Assembly: GCA_035548055.1 (NCBI GenBank) | Contig: DASZTL010000091.1 | Coordinates: 23,641-87,640 of the forward strand | From: DASZTV01 sp035548055 | GTDB lineage: Bacteria; Actinomycetota; Actinomycetes; JAFAQI01 | Length of the DNA: 64,000 nucleotides | Direction of reading: 5' to 3' | Shown: piece by piece, positions 31,859 through 40,213 of the stretch | How the letters are laid out: the number at the start of each line of letters is the position of its first letter | Numbering within the stretch: the stretch's first letter is position 1 | Program-made: the position numbers and the translations under genes | The notes under the pieces: model-generated | Database searches by the model: none | What the model was told of the DNA's origin: nothing | The model's input: the letters and a program-made list of their open reading frames with translations, nothing else

Positions 31859-33349
31859 ATGTTCGACACTCTTTCCGACCGGCTGGAGTCGGTCTTCACC
31901 TCGCTGCGGGGCAAAGGCCGTCTCTCCGAGGCCGATATCGATGCCACAGCGCGCGAGATCCGCATTGCGCTGCTCGAGGCCGATGTCGCGCTTCCGGTGG
32001 TGCGGGAGTTCATCGCGGCGATCAAGGACCGCGCTCGCGGTGCCGCCGTCAGTCAGGCGCTCAATCCGGCCCAGCAGGTCATCAAGATCGTCAACGAAGA
32101 GCTGGTCGCGATCCTCGGCGGCGAGACCCGCCAGCTGTCGCTGGCGAAGACGCCGCCAACGGTCGTCATGCTCGCCGGCCTGCAAGGAGCCGGCAAGACC
32201 ACGTTGGCCGGGAAGCTGGCACGCTGGCTGAAGCAGCAGCGACATGCGCCGCTGCTGGTCGCGGCCGATCTGCAGCGCCCGAACGCCGTCGACCAGCTGA
32301 AGGTCGTCGGGGGTCAGGCCGGGGTCGACGTCTTCGCGCCCGAGCCCGGTAACGGGGTCGGGGATCCGGTTGGCGTCGCGCGCGATGCGATCGAGCACGC
32401 TCGCCGCATGGGTCACGACATCGTCGTCGTCGACACCGCGGGTCGGCTCGGCATCGACGCCGAGATGATGGCCCAGGCGGTCGCCATTCGTGACGCGGTG
32501 TCGCCGGACGAGACGTTGTTCGTGGTCGACGCGATGATCGGCCAGGACGCCGTCAACACCGCGGAAGCCTTCCGCGACGGCGTCGGATTCACCGGCGTCG
32601 TACTGACCAAGCTCGACGGCGACGCCCGCGGTGGTGCCGCCCTGTCGGTCGCCAAGGTCACGGGGCGACCGATCATGTTCGCATCGACCGGCGAGAAGCT
32701 CGCCGACTTCGACGTCTTCCATCCCGAGCGCATGGCGTCGCGCATTCTCGGGATGGGCGACATGCTCACCCTGATCGAGCAGGCCGAGCGCACCTTCGAG
32801 GCCGACGAAGCCGAGCGTATGGCCGAGAAGATGCTCGGGGGCGGCGAACTGACCCTCGAGGACTTCCTCGAGCAGATGATGATGGTCCGCCGCATGGGTC
32901 CGATCGGCAACCTGCTCGGGATGCTGCCGGGCATGGGCCAGATGAAGGAAGCGATCGCCTCCATCGACGACAAGGACCTCGACCGGATCGCGGCGATCAT
33001 CCGCTCGATGACGCCGGCCGAGCGGCAGGACCCGAAGATCCTCAACGGCTCGCGGCGCCTGCGGATCGCGAACGGCTCCGGGACGACCGTCACGGAGGTC
33101 AACCGGCTCGTCGACCGGTTCTTCGAGGCTCGCAAGATGATGAAGCAGATGGCCGGTGGCCTGGGCGGCCCCCGGCGATCCTCGTCTCGGAAGGGCAAGA
33201 AGGGCGGCTCGAAGCGCGGACGTGGCCCAGCCCGCGGCCTGGCCCCAGGAGCGCAGGTCCCGCCCGGTCTTGGCCTGCCGCCGGGCATGAAGCTCCCGCC
33301 CGGCCTGGCCCCGGATCTGTCTAACCTGAAGTTGCCGGGGGCGGACTGA
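31859..33349 (+). CDS. ffh: Signal recognition particle GTPase Ffh
   Basis: SRP54 homolog that binds 4.5S RNA and signal peptides and docks with FtsY. 496 residues. N domain 1-90; GTPase loop GLQGAGKTTLAGKLA near 105, DTAGRLGID (G3), TKLDGDARGG (G4); the methionine-rich M domain covers about residues 320-430 (FLEQMMMVRRMGPIGNLLGMLPGMG). A basic, Pro/Gly-rich tail of about 60 residues follows. Confidence 0.98.
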   Translation: MFDTLSDRLESVFTSLRGKGRLSEADIDATAREIRIALLEADVALPVVREFIAAIKDRARGAAVSQALNPAQQVIKIVNEELVAILGGETRQLSLAKTPPTVVMLAGLQGAGKTTLAGKLARWLKQQRHAPLLVAADLQRPNAVDQLKVVGGQAGVDVFAPEPGNGVGDPVGVARDAIEHARRMGHDIVVVDTAGRLGIDAEMMAQAVAIRDAVSPDETLFVVDAMIGQDAVNTAEAFRDGVGFTGVVLTKLDGDARGGAALSVAKVTGRPIMFASTGEKLADFDVFHPERMASRILGMGDMLTLIEQAERTFEADEAERMAEKMLGGGELTLEDFLEQMMMVRRMGPIGNLLGMLPGMGQMKEAIASIDDKDLDRIAAIIRSMTPAERQDPKILNGSRRLRIANGSGTTVTEVNRLVDRFFEARKMMKQMAGGLGGPRRSSSRKGKKGGSKRGRGPARGLAPGAQVPPGLGLPPGMKLPPGLAPDLSNLKLPGAD

Positions 33350-33362
33350 AAGGCGCTTCGTC

Positions 33363-33752
33363 ATGGAGCAGTGCTCGGGGTGTGGAGCCGCCCTGCCCGC
33401 TACCGCGCAGTGGTGCGCTCAGTGCTACCTGCCGCGTGGCGGCGCGCCTCTCGCGGCGCCGGCCGCCGGGGCGCCCGTCGAGCGCTCGATCATGGCCGGC
33501 ACCAACCAGCTGGCCGCCAACGCACCGCCCCTTCCCATGGTGAAGACCAGGTGGCGGAAGACCCCCACGACGTTCGGTCCGGTCGGCCGGGTCAGCTGGA
33601 CCGCCTTCCTGGTTGCCGTGCTCGTCTTCTTCATCGCGGGGGCGATCGTCACCGGGGGACTCGACCTGGTCGGCCTAGGAGCGTGGGGGTTCGTGATCAT
33701 GCCCCTGGGCTTGCGGGACATCTGGAAAGCGGGCTCGCTGCCAGCCAGGTAG
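33363..33752 (+). CDS. Zinc-ribbon membrane protein, unknown function
   Basis: 129 residues: an N-terminal zinc ribbon (CSGCGAALPATAQWCAQC, Cys4 pattern), a linker, then two hydrophobic segments at about residues 80-98 and 103-118. It follows ffh by 13 bases and could be co-transcribed. No catalytic motif is visible. Confidence 0.75.
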   Translation: MEQCSGCGAALPATAQWCAQCYLPRGGAPLAAPAAGAPVERSIMAGTNQLAANAPPLPMVKTRWRKTPTTFGPVGRVSWTAFLVAVLVFFIAGAIVTGGLDLVGLGAWGFVIMPLGLRDIWKAGSLPAR

Positions 33753-33755
33753 ACT
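33750..33755 (+). promoter_or_regulatory. Candidate -10 element of rpsP
   Basis: TAGACT, overlapping the stop codon of the zinc-ribbon gene; it leaves a leader of about 65 bases before rpsP, with TGGAGAG (33811-33817) as ribosome binding site. -35 not evident. Confidence 0.3.
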
Positions 33756-33826
33756 GCCCGGTCGGCGCGGCGAGCGTAGGCGCGCGAACGACCTTCTTGA
33801 TTCCAGCTTTTGGAGAGCAGCACCTC

Positions 33827-34339
33827 GTGGCAACCAAGATCAGACTTATGCGGCTGGGCAAGATCCGGGCGCCGTACTACCGCATCGTGGTCGCCGACGC
33901 GCGCACCAAGCGCGACGGCCGGGTCATCGAGACGATCGGGAAGTACCACCCGAAGTCCGACCCGTCGCTCATCGAGGTTGACTCCGATCGGGCGCGCTAC
34001 TGGCTGTCGGTCGGCGCTCAGCCGACGGAGCCGGTCGCGGCGATTCTGAAGCTCACCGGGGACTGGCAGGCCCACAAGGGCCTTCCGGCGCCGACCGAGG
34101 GCGTCCGGACCGCCGCCCCGAAGGCCGACCGCAAGGCGACGTTCGAGGCTGCGGCCAAGGAGACCCTCGACGACGCGCCGGCCAAGAAGACCGCCGCGAA
34201 GAAGGCGCCGGCCAAGAAGGCGGCCGAGGCTGCGGCCGAGGAAGCCCCGGCAGCTGAGGCGCCGGCCGAAGCCGCGACCGCCGAGGCTCCGGCGGCAGAG
34301 GCATCCGACGAGCCTGTTGCCGAAGCCCCGGCTGAGTGA
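33827..34339 (+). CDS. rpsP: 30S ribosomal protein S16 with long acidic/basic tail
   Basis: 170 residues. Residues 1-85 are S16 (KIRLMRLGKIRAPYYRIVVADAR, GRVIETIGKYHPKS). The remaining half is low-complexity: PAKK repeats like those of the HU tail, then Glu/Ala/Pro repeats to the end. Such extensions occur in actinobacterial S16. GTG 33827 has TGGAGAG 10 bases upstream. khpA starts 4 bases after its stop. Confidence 0.96.
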   Translation: MATKIRLMRLGKIRAPYYRIVVADARTKRDGRVIETIGKYHPKSDPSLIEVDSDRARYWLSVGAQPTEPVAAILKLTGDWQAHKGLPAPTEGVRTAAPKADRKATFEAAAKETLDDAPAKKTAAKKAPAKKAAEAAAEEAPAAEAPAEAATAEAPAAEASDEPVAEAPAE

Positions 34340-34343
34340 GCCG

Positions 34344-34568
34344 GTGCTCACCGAGGCGCTCGACCATCTCGTTCGCGGCATCGTCGACCACCCTGACGAC
34401 GTCCGGGTCGACCTTCGCGACCGCCGTAACGGGCGCGTGCTCGAAGTGCGGGTCCACCCCGACGATCTGGGCAAGGTGATCGGTCGCTCGGGCCGCACCG
34501 CGAAGGCGCTGCGCGCCGTGATGTCCGCGATCGGCGGCAAGGGTGTCCGCGTCGATCTCGTCGACTAG
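34344..34568 (+). CDS. khpA: KH-domain RNA-binding protein KhpA
   Basis: 74 residues; LDHLVRGIVDHPDDVRV then HPDDLGKVIGRSGRTAKALRA, whose GKVIGRSG is the RNA-binding GxxG loop. GTG 34344 gives the standard start (VLTEALDHLV); TTG 34317 lies in rpsP. Conserved in the rpsP-rimM-trmD cluster. Confidence 0.93.
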   Translation: MLTEALDHLVRGIVDHPDDVRVDLRDRRNGRVLEVRVHPDDLGKVIGRSGRTAKALRAVMSAIGGKGVRVDLVD

Positions 34569-34583
34569 CTCGACGTAGGCGCC

Positions 34584-35099
34584 ATGCAGCTCGTGGTCGG
34601 CCGGATCGCGAAAGCTCACGGCATCACTGGTGAGGTCTCGGTCGATGTGCGGACCGACGACCCGGGGCATCGCTATGCGCTCGGCGCGTCGCTCCACACC
34701 GACCCGCCGGAACGGGGTCCGCTGACGATCTCGGCGGTGCGGTGGCACGCCGGGAGGTTGTTGATCCGGTTCGAAGGCATCCCCGATCGCAACGCCGCCG
34801 AGGCACTGCAGGGCACGTTGCTCGTGGCGGACTCCGCGACCAGCCGCGGCGGTGGCGAGGACGACTTCTGGGACCACGATCTCGTCGGTCTCGATGCGGT
34901 ACTGCCCGACGGAACCATCGTTGGAACCGTCAGCGACGTGCTCCACCCACCGGGTCCGTCCGTGCTCGTGCTGGACCGCGGTGATGCCGCGGATGCGCTG
35001 GTCCCGTTCGTGACCGAGATCGTCCCGACCGTGGACGTCTCGGGCGGGCGCATCGTGATCGATCCGCCCGACGGGCTGCTGGACCTCGGTGACGCCTGA
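34584..35099 (+). CDS. rimM: 16S rRNA processing/ribosome maturation factor RimM
   Basis: Assists late maturation of the 30S head by binding S19. 171 residues: VVGRIAKAHGITGEVSVDVRTD at the N-terminal barrel and the PRC-barrel domain (DFWDHDLVGLDAVLPDGTIVG) from about residue 93. Its TGA overlaps the trmD ATG as TGATG. Confidence 0.96.
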   Translation: MQLVVGRIAKAHGITGEVSVDVRTDDPGHRYALGASLHTDPPERGPLTISAVRWHAGRLLIRFEGIPDRNAAEALQGTLLVADSATSRGGGEDDFWDHDLVGLDAVLPDGTIVGTVSDVLHPPGPSVLVLDRGDAADALVPFVTEIVPTVDVSGGRIVIDPPDGLLDLGDA

Positions 35100-35794
35100 T
35101 GCGCATCGACATCATCACGATCTTCCCCGACTACTTCGGTCCGTTGTCGGTCTCGTTGCTGGGCAAGGCGAGCCAACGCGGGGACATCGACGTCCGGGTG
35201 CACGATCTGCGCCGGCACACCGATGACGTTCACCGATCAGTCGACGACTCGCCGTACGGCGGCGGGCCCGGCATGCTGATGAGCCCCGAGCCCTGGGGTC
35301 GAGCGCTCGATGCGCTGCTCGCCGACCCGCCTGGCCCGGGCCTTTCGCCGTTGCTCGTCCTGCCGACACCCGCTGGCGAGCGCTTCACACAGCATCGGGC
35401 GGTGGAATGGGCGTCGCGGCCCTGGTTGATCATCGGGTGTGGTCGCTACGAGGGCATCGACGCGCGGGTCGCGATCAACGCCGCCACGCGCATGGAGGTC
35501 GCGGAGGTCTCGATCGGCGACTACGTTCTGGCCGGCGGGGAGGTGGCGGCGCTGGTGCTGATCGAGGCCGTGGTGCGGCTGCTACCGGGATTCATGGGCA
35601 ATCCCGAGTCGCCGCTGGACGACTCGTTCGCTGCGGGGAAGCTGCTCGAGGCGCCGGCGTACACCAGGCCGGCCAGCTGGCGCGGGCTCGAGGTGCCCGA
35701 AATCCTCCGTTCGGGGGACCACAAGGCCGTTGCGGACTGGCGGCGGGCCGAGTCCGAGCGCCTGACACGCGAGCGCCGCCCGGACCTGCTGTGA
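35099..35794 (+). CDS. trmD: tRNA (guanine37-N1)-methyltransferase
   Basis: SPOUT-class enzyme preventing +1 frameshifts by methylating G37. 231 residues: MRIDIITIFPDYFGPL at the start, SPYGGGPGMLM, the knot region IIGCGRYEGIDARV and SIGDYVLAGGEVAALVLIE. Translationally coupled to rimM. Confidence 0.97.
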   Translation: MRIDIITIFPDYFGPLSVSLLGKASQRGDIDVRVHDLRRHTDDVHRSVDDSPYGGGPGMLMSPEPWGRALDALLADPPGPGLSPLLVLPTPAGERFTQHRAVEWASRPWLIIGCGRYEGIDARVAINAATRMEVAEVSIGDYVLAGGEVAALVLIEAVVRLLPGFMGNPESPLDDSFAAGKLLEAPAYTRPASWRGLEVPEILRSGDHKAVADWRRAESERLTRERRPDLL

Positions 35795-35802
35795 CCCCAC
35801 CT

Positions 35803-35833
35803 ACCTGAAGAACCGGATTACCGCCCTTCAGGT
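35803..35833 (+). promoter_or_regulatory. Hairpin in the trmD-rplS intergenic leader
   Basis: Perfect 8-bp arms ACCTGAAG (35803-35810) / CTTCAGGT (35826-35833) with a 15-base loop. Placed 80 bases ahead of rplS, it may terminate trmD transcripts or form an L19-type leader. The leader continues to 35912 without a strong ribosome binding site. Confidence 0.4.
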
Positions 35834-35912
35834 CCGCTGTGGCAAAGTGGATAGACCGCCTGACCGACCGCGCCGCTTCATTCGCGCGTGCCCCGAACAA
35901 GGATTCGACCTC

Positions 35913-36272
35913 ATGCAGACGCTCGACGCGATCGACGCCGCCTCACTACGAAGCGACGTTCCGGTCTTCCGCCCCGGTGACACGGTCAAGGTTCACGTCC
36001 GCGTCGTCGAGGGCAACCGCACGCGTGTGCAGGTGTTCCAGGGCGTGGTGATCCGCCGTCACGGCGGCGGCGTCCGCGAGACCTTCACCGTCCGCAAGGT
36101 CAGCTTCGGCGTCGGTGTCGAGCGAACCTTCCCGGTCCACTCGCCGATCATCGACCACCTCGAGGTCGTGACTCGCGGTGACGTCCGCCGGGCGAAGCTC
36201 TACTACCTGCGCGAGCTCCGCGGCAAGAAGGCCAAGATCAAGGAGCGCCGCGACGCCACCCCGGCGAGCTGA
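35913..36272 (+). CDS. rplS: 50S ribosomal protein L19
   Basis: 119 residues: MQTLDAIDAASLRSDVPVFRPGDTVKVHVRVVEG, then VFQGVVIRRHGGGVRETFTVRK and SPIIDHLEVVTRGDVRRAKLYYLRELRGK. The ATG at 35913 is the normal start; the upstream extension is the leader read in frame. Confidence 0.97.
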   Translation: MQTLDAIDAASLRSDVPVFRPGDTVKVHVRVVEGNRTRVQVFQGVVIRRHGGGVRETFTVRKVSFGVGVERTFPVHSPIIDHLEVVTRGDVRRAKLYYLRELRGKKAKIKERRDATPAS

Positions 36273-36295
36273 GCGAAAGCGCACAGCGGCGTCAC

Positions 36296-37210
36296 GTGAC
36301 CGACGAATCCGTCACTGAGACCGACGAGCTCCCCGAGCAGAGCCTCGCGGAGTCCGTCGAGTCCGACGGTGGCCCGCCGGATGGCGCGGCCACCCGCAAC
36401 CGCGAGTCGGACCATCACGGCTCGTTCTGGCGTGAGCTCCCGTTCCTCATTCTCATCGCGCTGGTGCTCGCGCTGCTGATCAAGACCTTCCTGGTGCAGG
36501 CGTTCTACATCCCGTCGGCGTCGATGGAGAACACCCTGCAGGGAGGTGGGGCGTTCGCGAACTCCGCCGACACCGGCAAGCATCCCTACGACCGCGTGCT
36601 GGTCAACAAGTTGGTCTACGACTTCCGTGATCCGCACCGTGGCGAGATCGTGGTGTTCAAGAAGCCACCGGGGTGGCCGAAGGAGACCGACTTCTCCAAC
36701 CCGAGCAATCCGGTGCTGCGCTTCTTCCACGGCATCGGGGCCGCGATCGGGATCGCGCCGTCGGGCGGCAGCGACTTCATCAAGCGGGTGATCGCCGTCG
36801 GGGGCGACAAGATCGCCTGCAAGAACGACGTCCTGTCCGTCAACGGGCGCGTGCTGCACGAGCCGTACCTCTATCCGGGCTCCCACCCGTGCTCGGGCGG
36901 CGCCTTCGACAACACGACGAAGGTCGTCCCGAAGGGCGCGCTGTTCGTGATGGGCGACCACCGCGACGACTCCGACGACTCCCGGGTCCACGGGTTCGTT
37001 CCGGTGAGCGACGTGATCGGCCGTGCGTTCGTCGTCATCTGGCCGATCTCCGACTGGAAGACGCTTCCGGTGCCCTCGACGTTCAAGCAGGTCGGTCTGG
37101 CCGCTGCGAACCTGCCGGGCGCGCCGCTGCTCGGCGGCGCCGCGCTGGTCGTACCGGTTGCGCTGGCGCGGGCGCGCCGGCGCCGGCGGCGGCCGGCGAA
37201 TCGCGCCTGA
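36296..37210 (+). CDS. lepB: Type I signal peptidase
   Basis: Cleaves signal peptides on the outer face of the membrane. 304 residues. An acidic cytoplasmic N-terminus (about 45 residues) precedes a single membrane helix (residues 49-67). The catalytic Ser76 is in IPSASMENTL and the general-base Lys163 in DFIKRVIAVGGDK; VMGDHRDDSDDSRVHGFV follows. A second hydrophobic segment near the C-terminus and an Arg-rich end suggest two membrane passes, as in Streptomyces SipX-type enzymes. Only one lep gene here, against four in Streptomyces. Confidence 0.95.
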   Translation: MTDESVTETDELPEQSLAESVESDGGPPDGAATRNRESDHHGSFWRELPFLILIALVLALLIKTFLVQAFYIPSASMENTLQGGGAFANSADTGKHPYDRVLVNKLVYDFRDPHRGEIVVFKKPPGWPKETDFSNPSNPVLRFFHGIGAAIGIAPSGGSDFIKRVIAVGGDKIACKNDVLSVNGRVLHEPYLYPGSHPCSGGAFDNTTKVVPKGALFVMGDHRDDSDDSRVHGFVPVSDVIGRAFVVIWPISDWKTLPVPSTFKQVGLAAANLPGAPLLGGAALVVPVALARARRRRRRPANRA

Positions 37211-37218
37211 CAGGCGCG

Positions 37219-37224
37219 TACGCT
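37219..37224 (+). promoter_or_regulatory. Leaderless -10 element of rnhB
   Basis: TACGCT followed by 8 bases and ATG 37233. Confidence 0.4.
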
Positions 37225-37232
37225 CGCCGTTG

Positions 37233-37922
37233 ATGGCGCTTTCGGCGGTGAGAACGTCCGCTCCTTGGTTCCGCGAGGCGGGTATCTACGGCTACGAGCG
37301 GGCGCTGGCGAAGCGCGGGCTGACGCCGGTCGCGGGGGTCGACGAGGCCGGCCGCGGCGCCTGCGCCGGCCCGCTGGTGGTGGCTGCCGCAGTGCTTCGG
37401 CCCGGGAAGCGCGGCGAGATTCCGGGTCTTGCGGACTCGAAGTTGCTGACCCCGCTCGCCCGCGAACGGGTATATGCCCAGGTGGTGCGGCGCGCCGCGG
37501 CGTACGCGGTCGTGGTGATCCCGGCAAGCGACGTCGACCGCATCGGGTTGCACGTCAGCAACGTGATGGGGATGCGTCGCGCGTTGGCCTCCCTATCGGT
37601 ACGCCCGGGCTACGTCCTGTCGGACGGGTTCCCCGTCCCTGGGCTCGATGTCCCGGGGTTGGCGGTCTGGAAGGGCGACCGGGTCGCCGCGTGCATCGCG
37701 GCGGCCTCTGTGCTGGCCAAGGTCACCCGCGACCGGTTGATGGTCGCGATGCACGACACCTGGCCGTGGTACGAGTTCGCCAGCCACAAGGGCTACGTCA
37801 CCCCGGAGCACCAGAGCGCGCTCGCCATGCACGGACCATGCCCCGAGCATCGCCGCTCCTACGTGAACGTCCGCAAGGTGGACGCCGAGCTGGTCGTCGA
37901 TCAGGAAGAATGGGTGTCGTGA
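37233..37922 (+). CDS. rnhB: Ribonuclease HII
   Basis: Removes ribonucleotides from DNA. 229 residues: VAGVDEAGRGACAGPLVVAA with the first two acidic ligands, LADSKLL, and the later SVLAKVTRD and EFASHKGYVTPEH. ATG 37233 starts the homologous region after lepB. It overlaps the DUF2469 gene as GTGA. Confidence 0.95.
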   Translation: MALSAVRTSAPWFREAGIYGYERALAKRGLTPVAGVDEAGRGACAGPLVVAAAVLRPGKRGEIPGLADSKLLTPLARERVYAQVVRRAAAYAVVVIPASDVDRIGLHVSNVMGMRRALASLSVRPGYVLSDGFPVPGLDVPGLAVWKGDRVAACIAAASVLAKVTRDRLMVAMHDTWPWYEFASHKGYVTPEHQSALAMHGPCPEHRRSYVNVRKVDAELVVDQEEWVS

Positions 37923-38230
37923 GCGCCGAGGATCTCGAGAAGTACGAGACGGAGATGGAGCTGCAGCTCTACCGGGAGTACCGCGACGTCGTACGGCTGT
38001 TCACCTACGTCGTCGAGACCGAGCGGCGGTTCTACCTCACGAACGACGTCCAGGTGATCCAGCACACCGAAGGCGGTGAGACCTACTTCGAGGCAGTCAT
38101 GCACGACGCCTGGGTGTGGGACATGTACCGCCCGGCGCGGTTCGTGAAGAACGTGCGGGTGCTGACGTTCAAGGACATCAACGTCGAGGAGCTTCCGGCC
38201 TCGGATCTCGAGCTTCCCGAGGACCGCTAG
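37919..38230 (+). CDS. DUF2469 family protein
   Basis: 103 residues, starting MSAEDLEKYETEMELQLYREYRDVV and containing VETERRFYLTNDVQV and the aromatic-rich AWVWDMYRPARFVKNVRVLTFKD. This family is restricted to Actinobacteria and nearly always lies between rnhB and yraN; its function is unknown. Overlap with rnhB shows co-expression. Confidence 0.93.
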   Translation: MSAEDLEKYETEMELQLYREYRDVVRLFTYVVETERRFYLTNDVQVIQHTEGGETYFEAVMHDAWVWDMYRPARFVKNVRVLTFKDINVEELPASDLELPEDR

Positions 38231-38315
38231 CCACAGCCGGCGTCCAACACGTCGTCACCCACAACCCCCTCGCACCTCGGCCGTTCGAGTCGTCGGCGAC
38301 CCGCACGGTCGTCGC

Positions 38316-38669
38316 ATGCGAACAAAGGATCAGCTAGGCAAGGCCGGCGAGGACTTCGCCGTTCGTCATCTCATCGGTGCCGGCTTCGACATCGTCACCC
38401 GTAACTGGCGCTGCGATGCCGGCGAGATCGACATCGTCGCCTGCGATGGCTCGGACCTCGTCATCGTCGAGGTCAAGACCCGGTCGTCGACTGACTACGG
38501 CGTTCCCGCCGAGGCCGTGACCTGGCAGAAGGCGGCGAAGCTTCGGGAGCTCGCGGTCCGGTGGCTGCGGGAACACCCGACACCGCGGTCGGTCCGCTTC
38601 GACGTCATCAGCATCGTCATGCCGCGTAACGGCCGCACTCAGCTCCAGCACTACCGAGGTGTGCTGTGA
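38316..38669 (+). CDS. yraN: YraN family (UPF0102) nuclease-fold protein
   Basis: 117 residues: GKAGEDFAVRHLIGAGFDIVTRNWRCDAGEIDIVACDG and VIVEVKTRSS, the D-ExK arrangement of Holliday-junction-resolvase-like nucleases. Activity unproven. The 85-base gap before it has only a weak -10-like CACGGT six bases ahead of the ATG. It overlaps comM as GTGA. Confidence 0.94.
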   Translation: MRTKDQLGKAGEDFAVRHLIGAGFDIVTRNWRCDAGEIDIVACDGSDLVIVEVKTRSSTDYGVPAEAVTWQKAAKLRELAVRWLREHPTPRSVRFDVISIVMPRNGRTQLQHYRGVL

Positions 38670-40213
38670 AGCTCGGATGCACCCGATCGGTCGTCTTGAC
38701 GGGACTCGTCGCGCACGCCGTCACGGTTGAGGCGAGTGTCGGGGTGGGGTTGCCGGGCACCGAATGGACCGGTCTGCCCGACACGGCGGTTCGTCAGTCA
38801 TCGTCACGGGTGCGTTCGGCGGTTGAAAGCGCTGGTGAGAACTGGCCGGCGCACAAGATCACCGTGGGCTTGTTCCCGGCATCAGTGCGGAAGAGCGGAA
38901 GTCATTTCGACCTGGCGGTGGCTGTCGCGGTCCTGGCGGCGCAGGGGGCGCTCGACTCGGCGGCGGTGCGCGATCTCGTCGTGCTCGGCGAGCTCGGCCT
39001 CGACGGCCGGGTCCATCCTGTGACGGGTGTCCTTCCCGCTGTGATCGGCGCCGTGCGGCTCGGTCACTGCAAGGTCGTCGTGCCACGAGGCAACGCTGCT
39101 GAGGCCGCCCTCGTGCCGGGCGTCGAGATCACTGCGGTCGGATCGCTCCGGGAGCTGTGCAGCCGCCTCCGCGGCGAGGAGACGGCGGAGTACGACGACG
39201 CGCCGGCACCGCGGCCCACCGATGACGTACCGCTCGACCTTGCTGATGTGATCGGACAGGAAGAGGCCCGCCACGCGATAGAGGTTGCCGCGGCGGGCGG
39301 ACATCACGTCTTTCTCACCGGGCCCCCCGGTGTCGGGAAGACCATGCTGGCCGAGCGACTGCCCGGTCTCCTCCCTGACCTGGAAGGTGACGAGGCGCTC
39401 GAGGTCACGTCGATCCACTCGTTGCTCGGCCGACTTGCCCCCGGCCGGCCGCTGCTGCGCCGTCCGCCGTTCTGTGCACCCCATCACTCGGCGACGGTCG
39501 CGTCCCTGGTCGGTGGCGGCACCGGCGTTCCGGCTCCGGGCACGATCTCGCTGGCGCACCGGGGCGTCTTGTTCTTGGACGAGGCGCCCGAGTTCGAACG
39601 ACGAGCGCTGGATGCGCTGCGGCAACCGCTGGAGTCCGGCGCGGTCACGATCCACCGCGCCGGCGGAGCAGCCACCTACCCCGCGCGCTTCCAGCTGGTT
39701 CTGGCGGCGAACCCGTGTCCGTGCGCACGCGGCGGGAAGTCGACCGATGCAGCGTCGTGCCGCTGCACGTCGGTGCAGCTGCGGACGTACAAGAACCGGA
39801 TCTCGGGTCCGTTGCTCGACCGGATCGATCTGCGCGCGAGGTTGACCCCGGTGAGCCGCGCCGTGCTTGCGGCCGGCGCGACCGGCGAGCCGACCGCGAA
39901 TGTGCGCGCGCGGGTTCTCGAGGCTCGCGCGAGAGCGGTGCGCCGACTGGGCTCGACCCCCTGGGGGACCAATGCGGCAGTGCCGGGGCCGGAGCTCCGT
40001 CGCAACTGGCCGATCCCGAGCGATGCGCTCGTGTCGCTGTCGGCGGATCTCGACAGGCAGCGGCTGTCGACGCGCGGCGTGGACCGCGTGATGAAGGTTG
40101 CATGGACGCTGGCCGATCTCGCGGGTCGCGACCTCCCGATCCGCGACGACGTCGAACGGGCGCGCGCACTTCGTGCCATGGGATCGACCCCAGAGCTGGC
40201 GAGGACCGCCTAG
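38666..40213 (+). CDS. comM: ComM/YifB-type AAA+ ATPase (Mg-chelatase-like)
   Basis: 515 residues. An N-terminal Lon-protease-like domain (residues 1-165: GLPGTEWTGLPDTAVRQSSSRVRSA) precedes the AAA+ domain with Walker A FLTGPPGVGKTMLAERL near 212, Walker B GVLFLDEAPEFERR, and a cysteine-rich ANPCPC...SCRC insert. ComM is a branch-migration helicase used in transformation in Gram-negatives. Its adjacency to dprA suggests a shared role in handling incoming or recombining DNA. Confidence 0.93.
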   Translation: MKLGCTRSVVLTGLVAHAVTVEASVGVGLPGTEWTGLPDTAVRQSSSRVRSAVESAGENWPAHKITVGLFPASVRKSGSHFDLAVAVAVLAAQGALDSAAVRDLVVLGELGLDGRVHPVTGVLPAVIGAVRLGHCKVVVPRGNAAEAALVPGVEITAVGSLRELCSRLRGEETAEYDDAPAPRPTDDVPLDLADVIGQEEARHAIEVAAAGGHHVFLTGPPGVGKTMLAERLPGLLPDLEGDEALEVTSIHSLLGRLAPGRPLLRRPPFCAPHHSATVASLVGGGTGVPAPGTISLAHRGVLFLDEAPEFERRALDALRQPLESGAVTIHRAGGAATYPARFQLVLAANPCPCARGGKSTDAASCRCTSVQLRTYKNRISGPLLDRIDLRARLTPVSRAVLAAGATGEPTANVRARVLEARARAVRRLGSTPWGTNAAVPGPELRRNWPIPSDALVSLSADLDRQRLSTRGVDRVMKVAWTLADLAGRDLPIRDDVERARALRAMGSTPELARTA

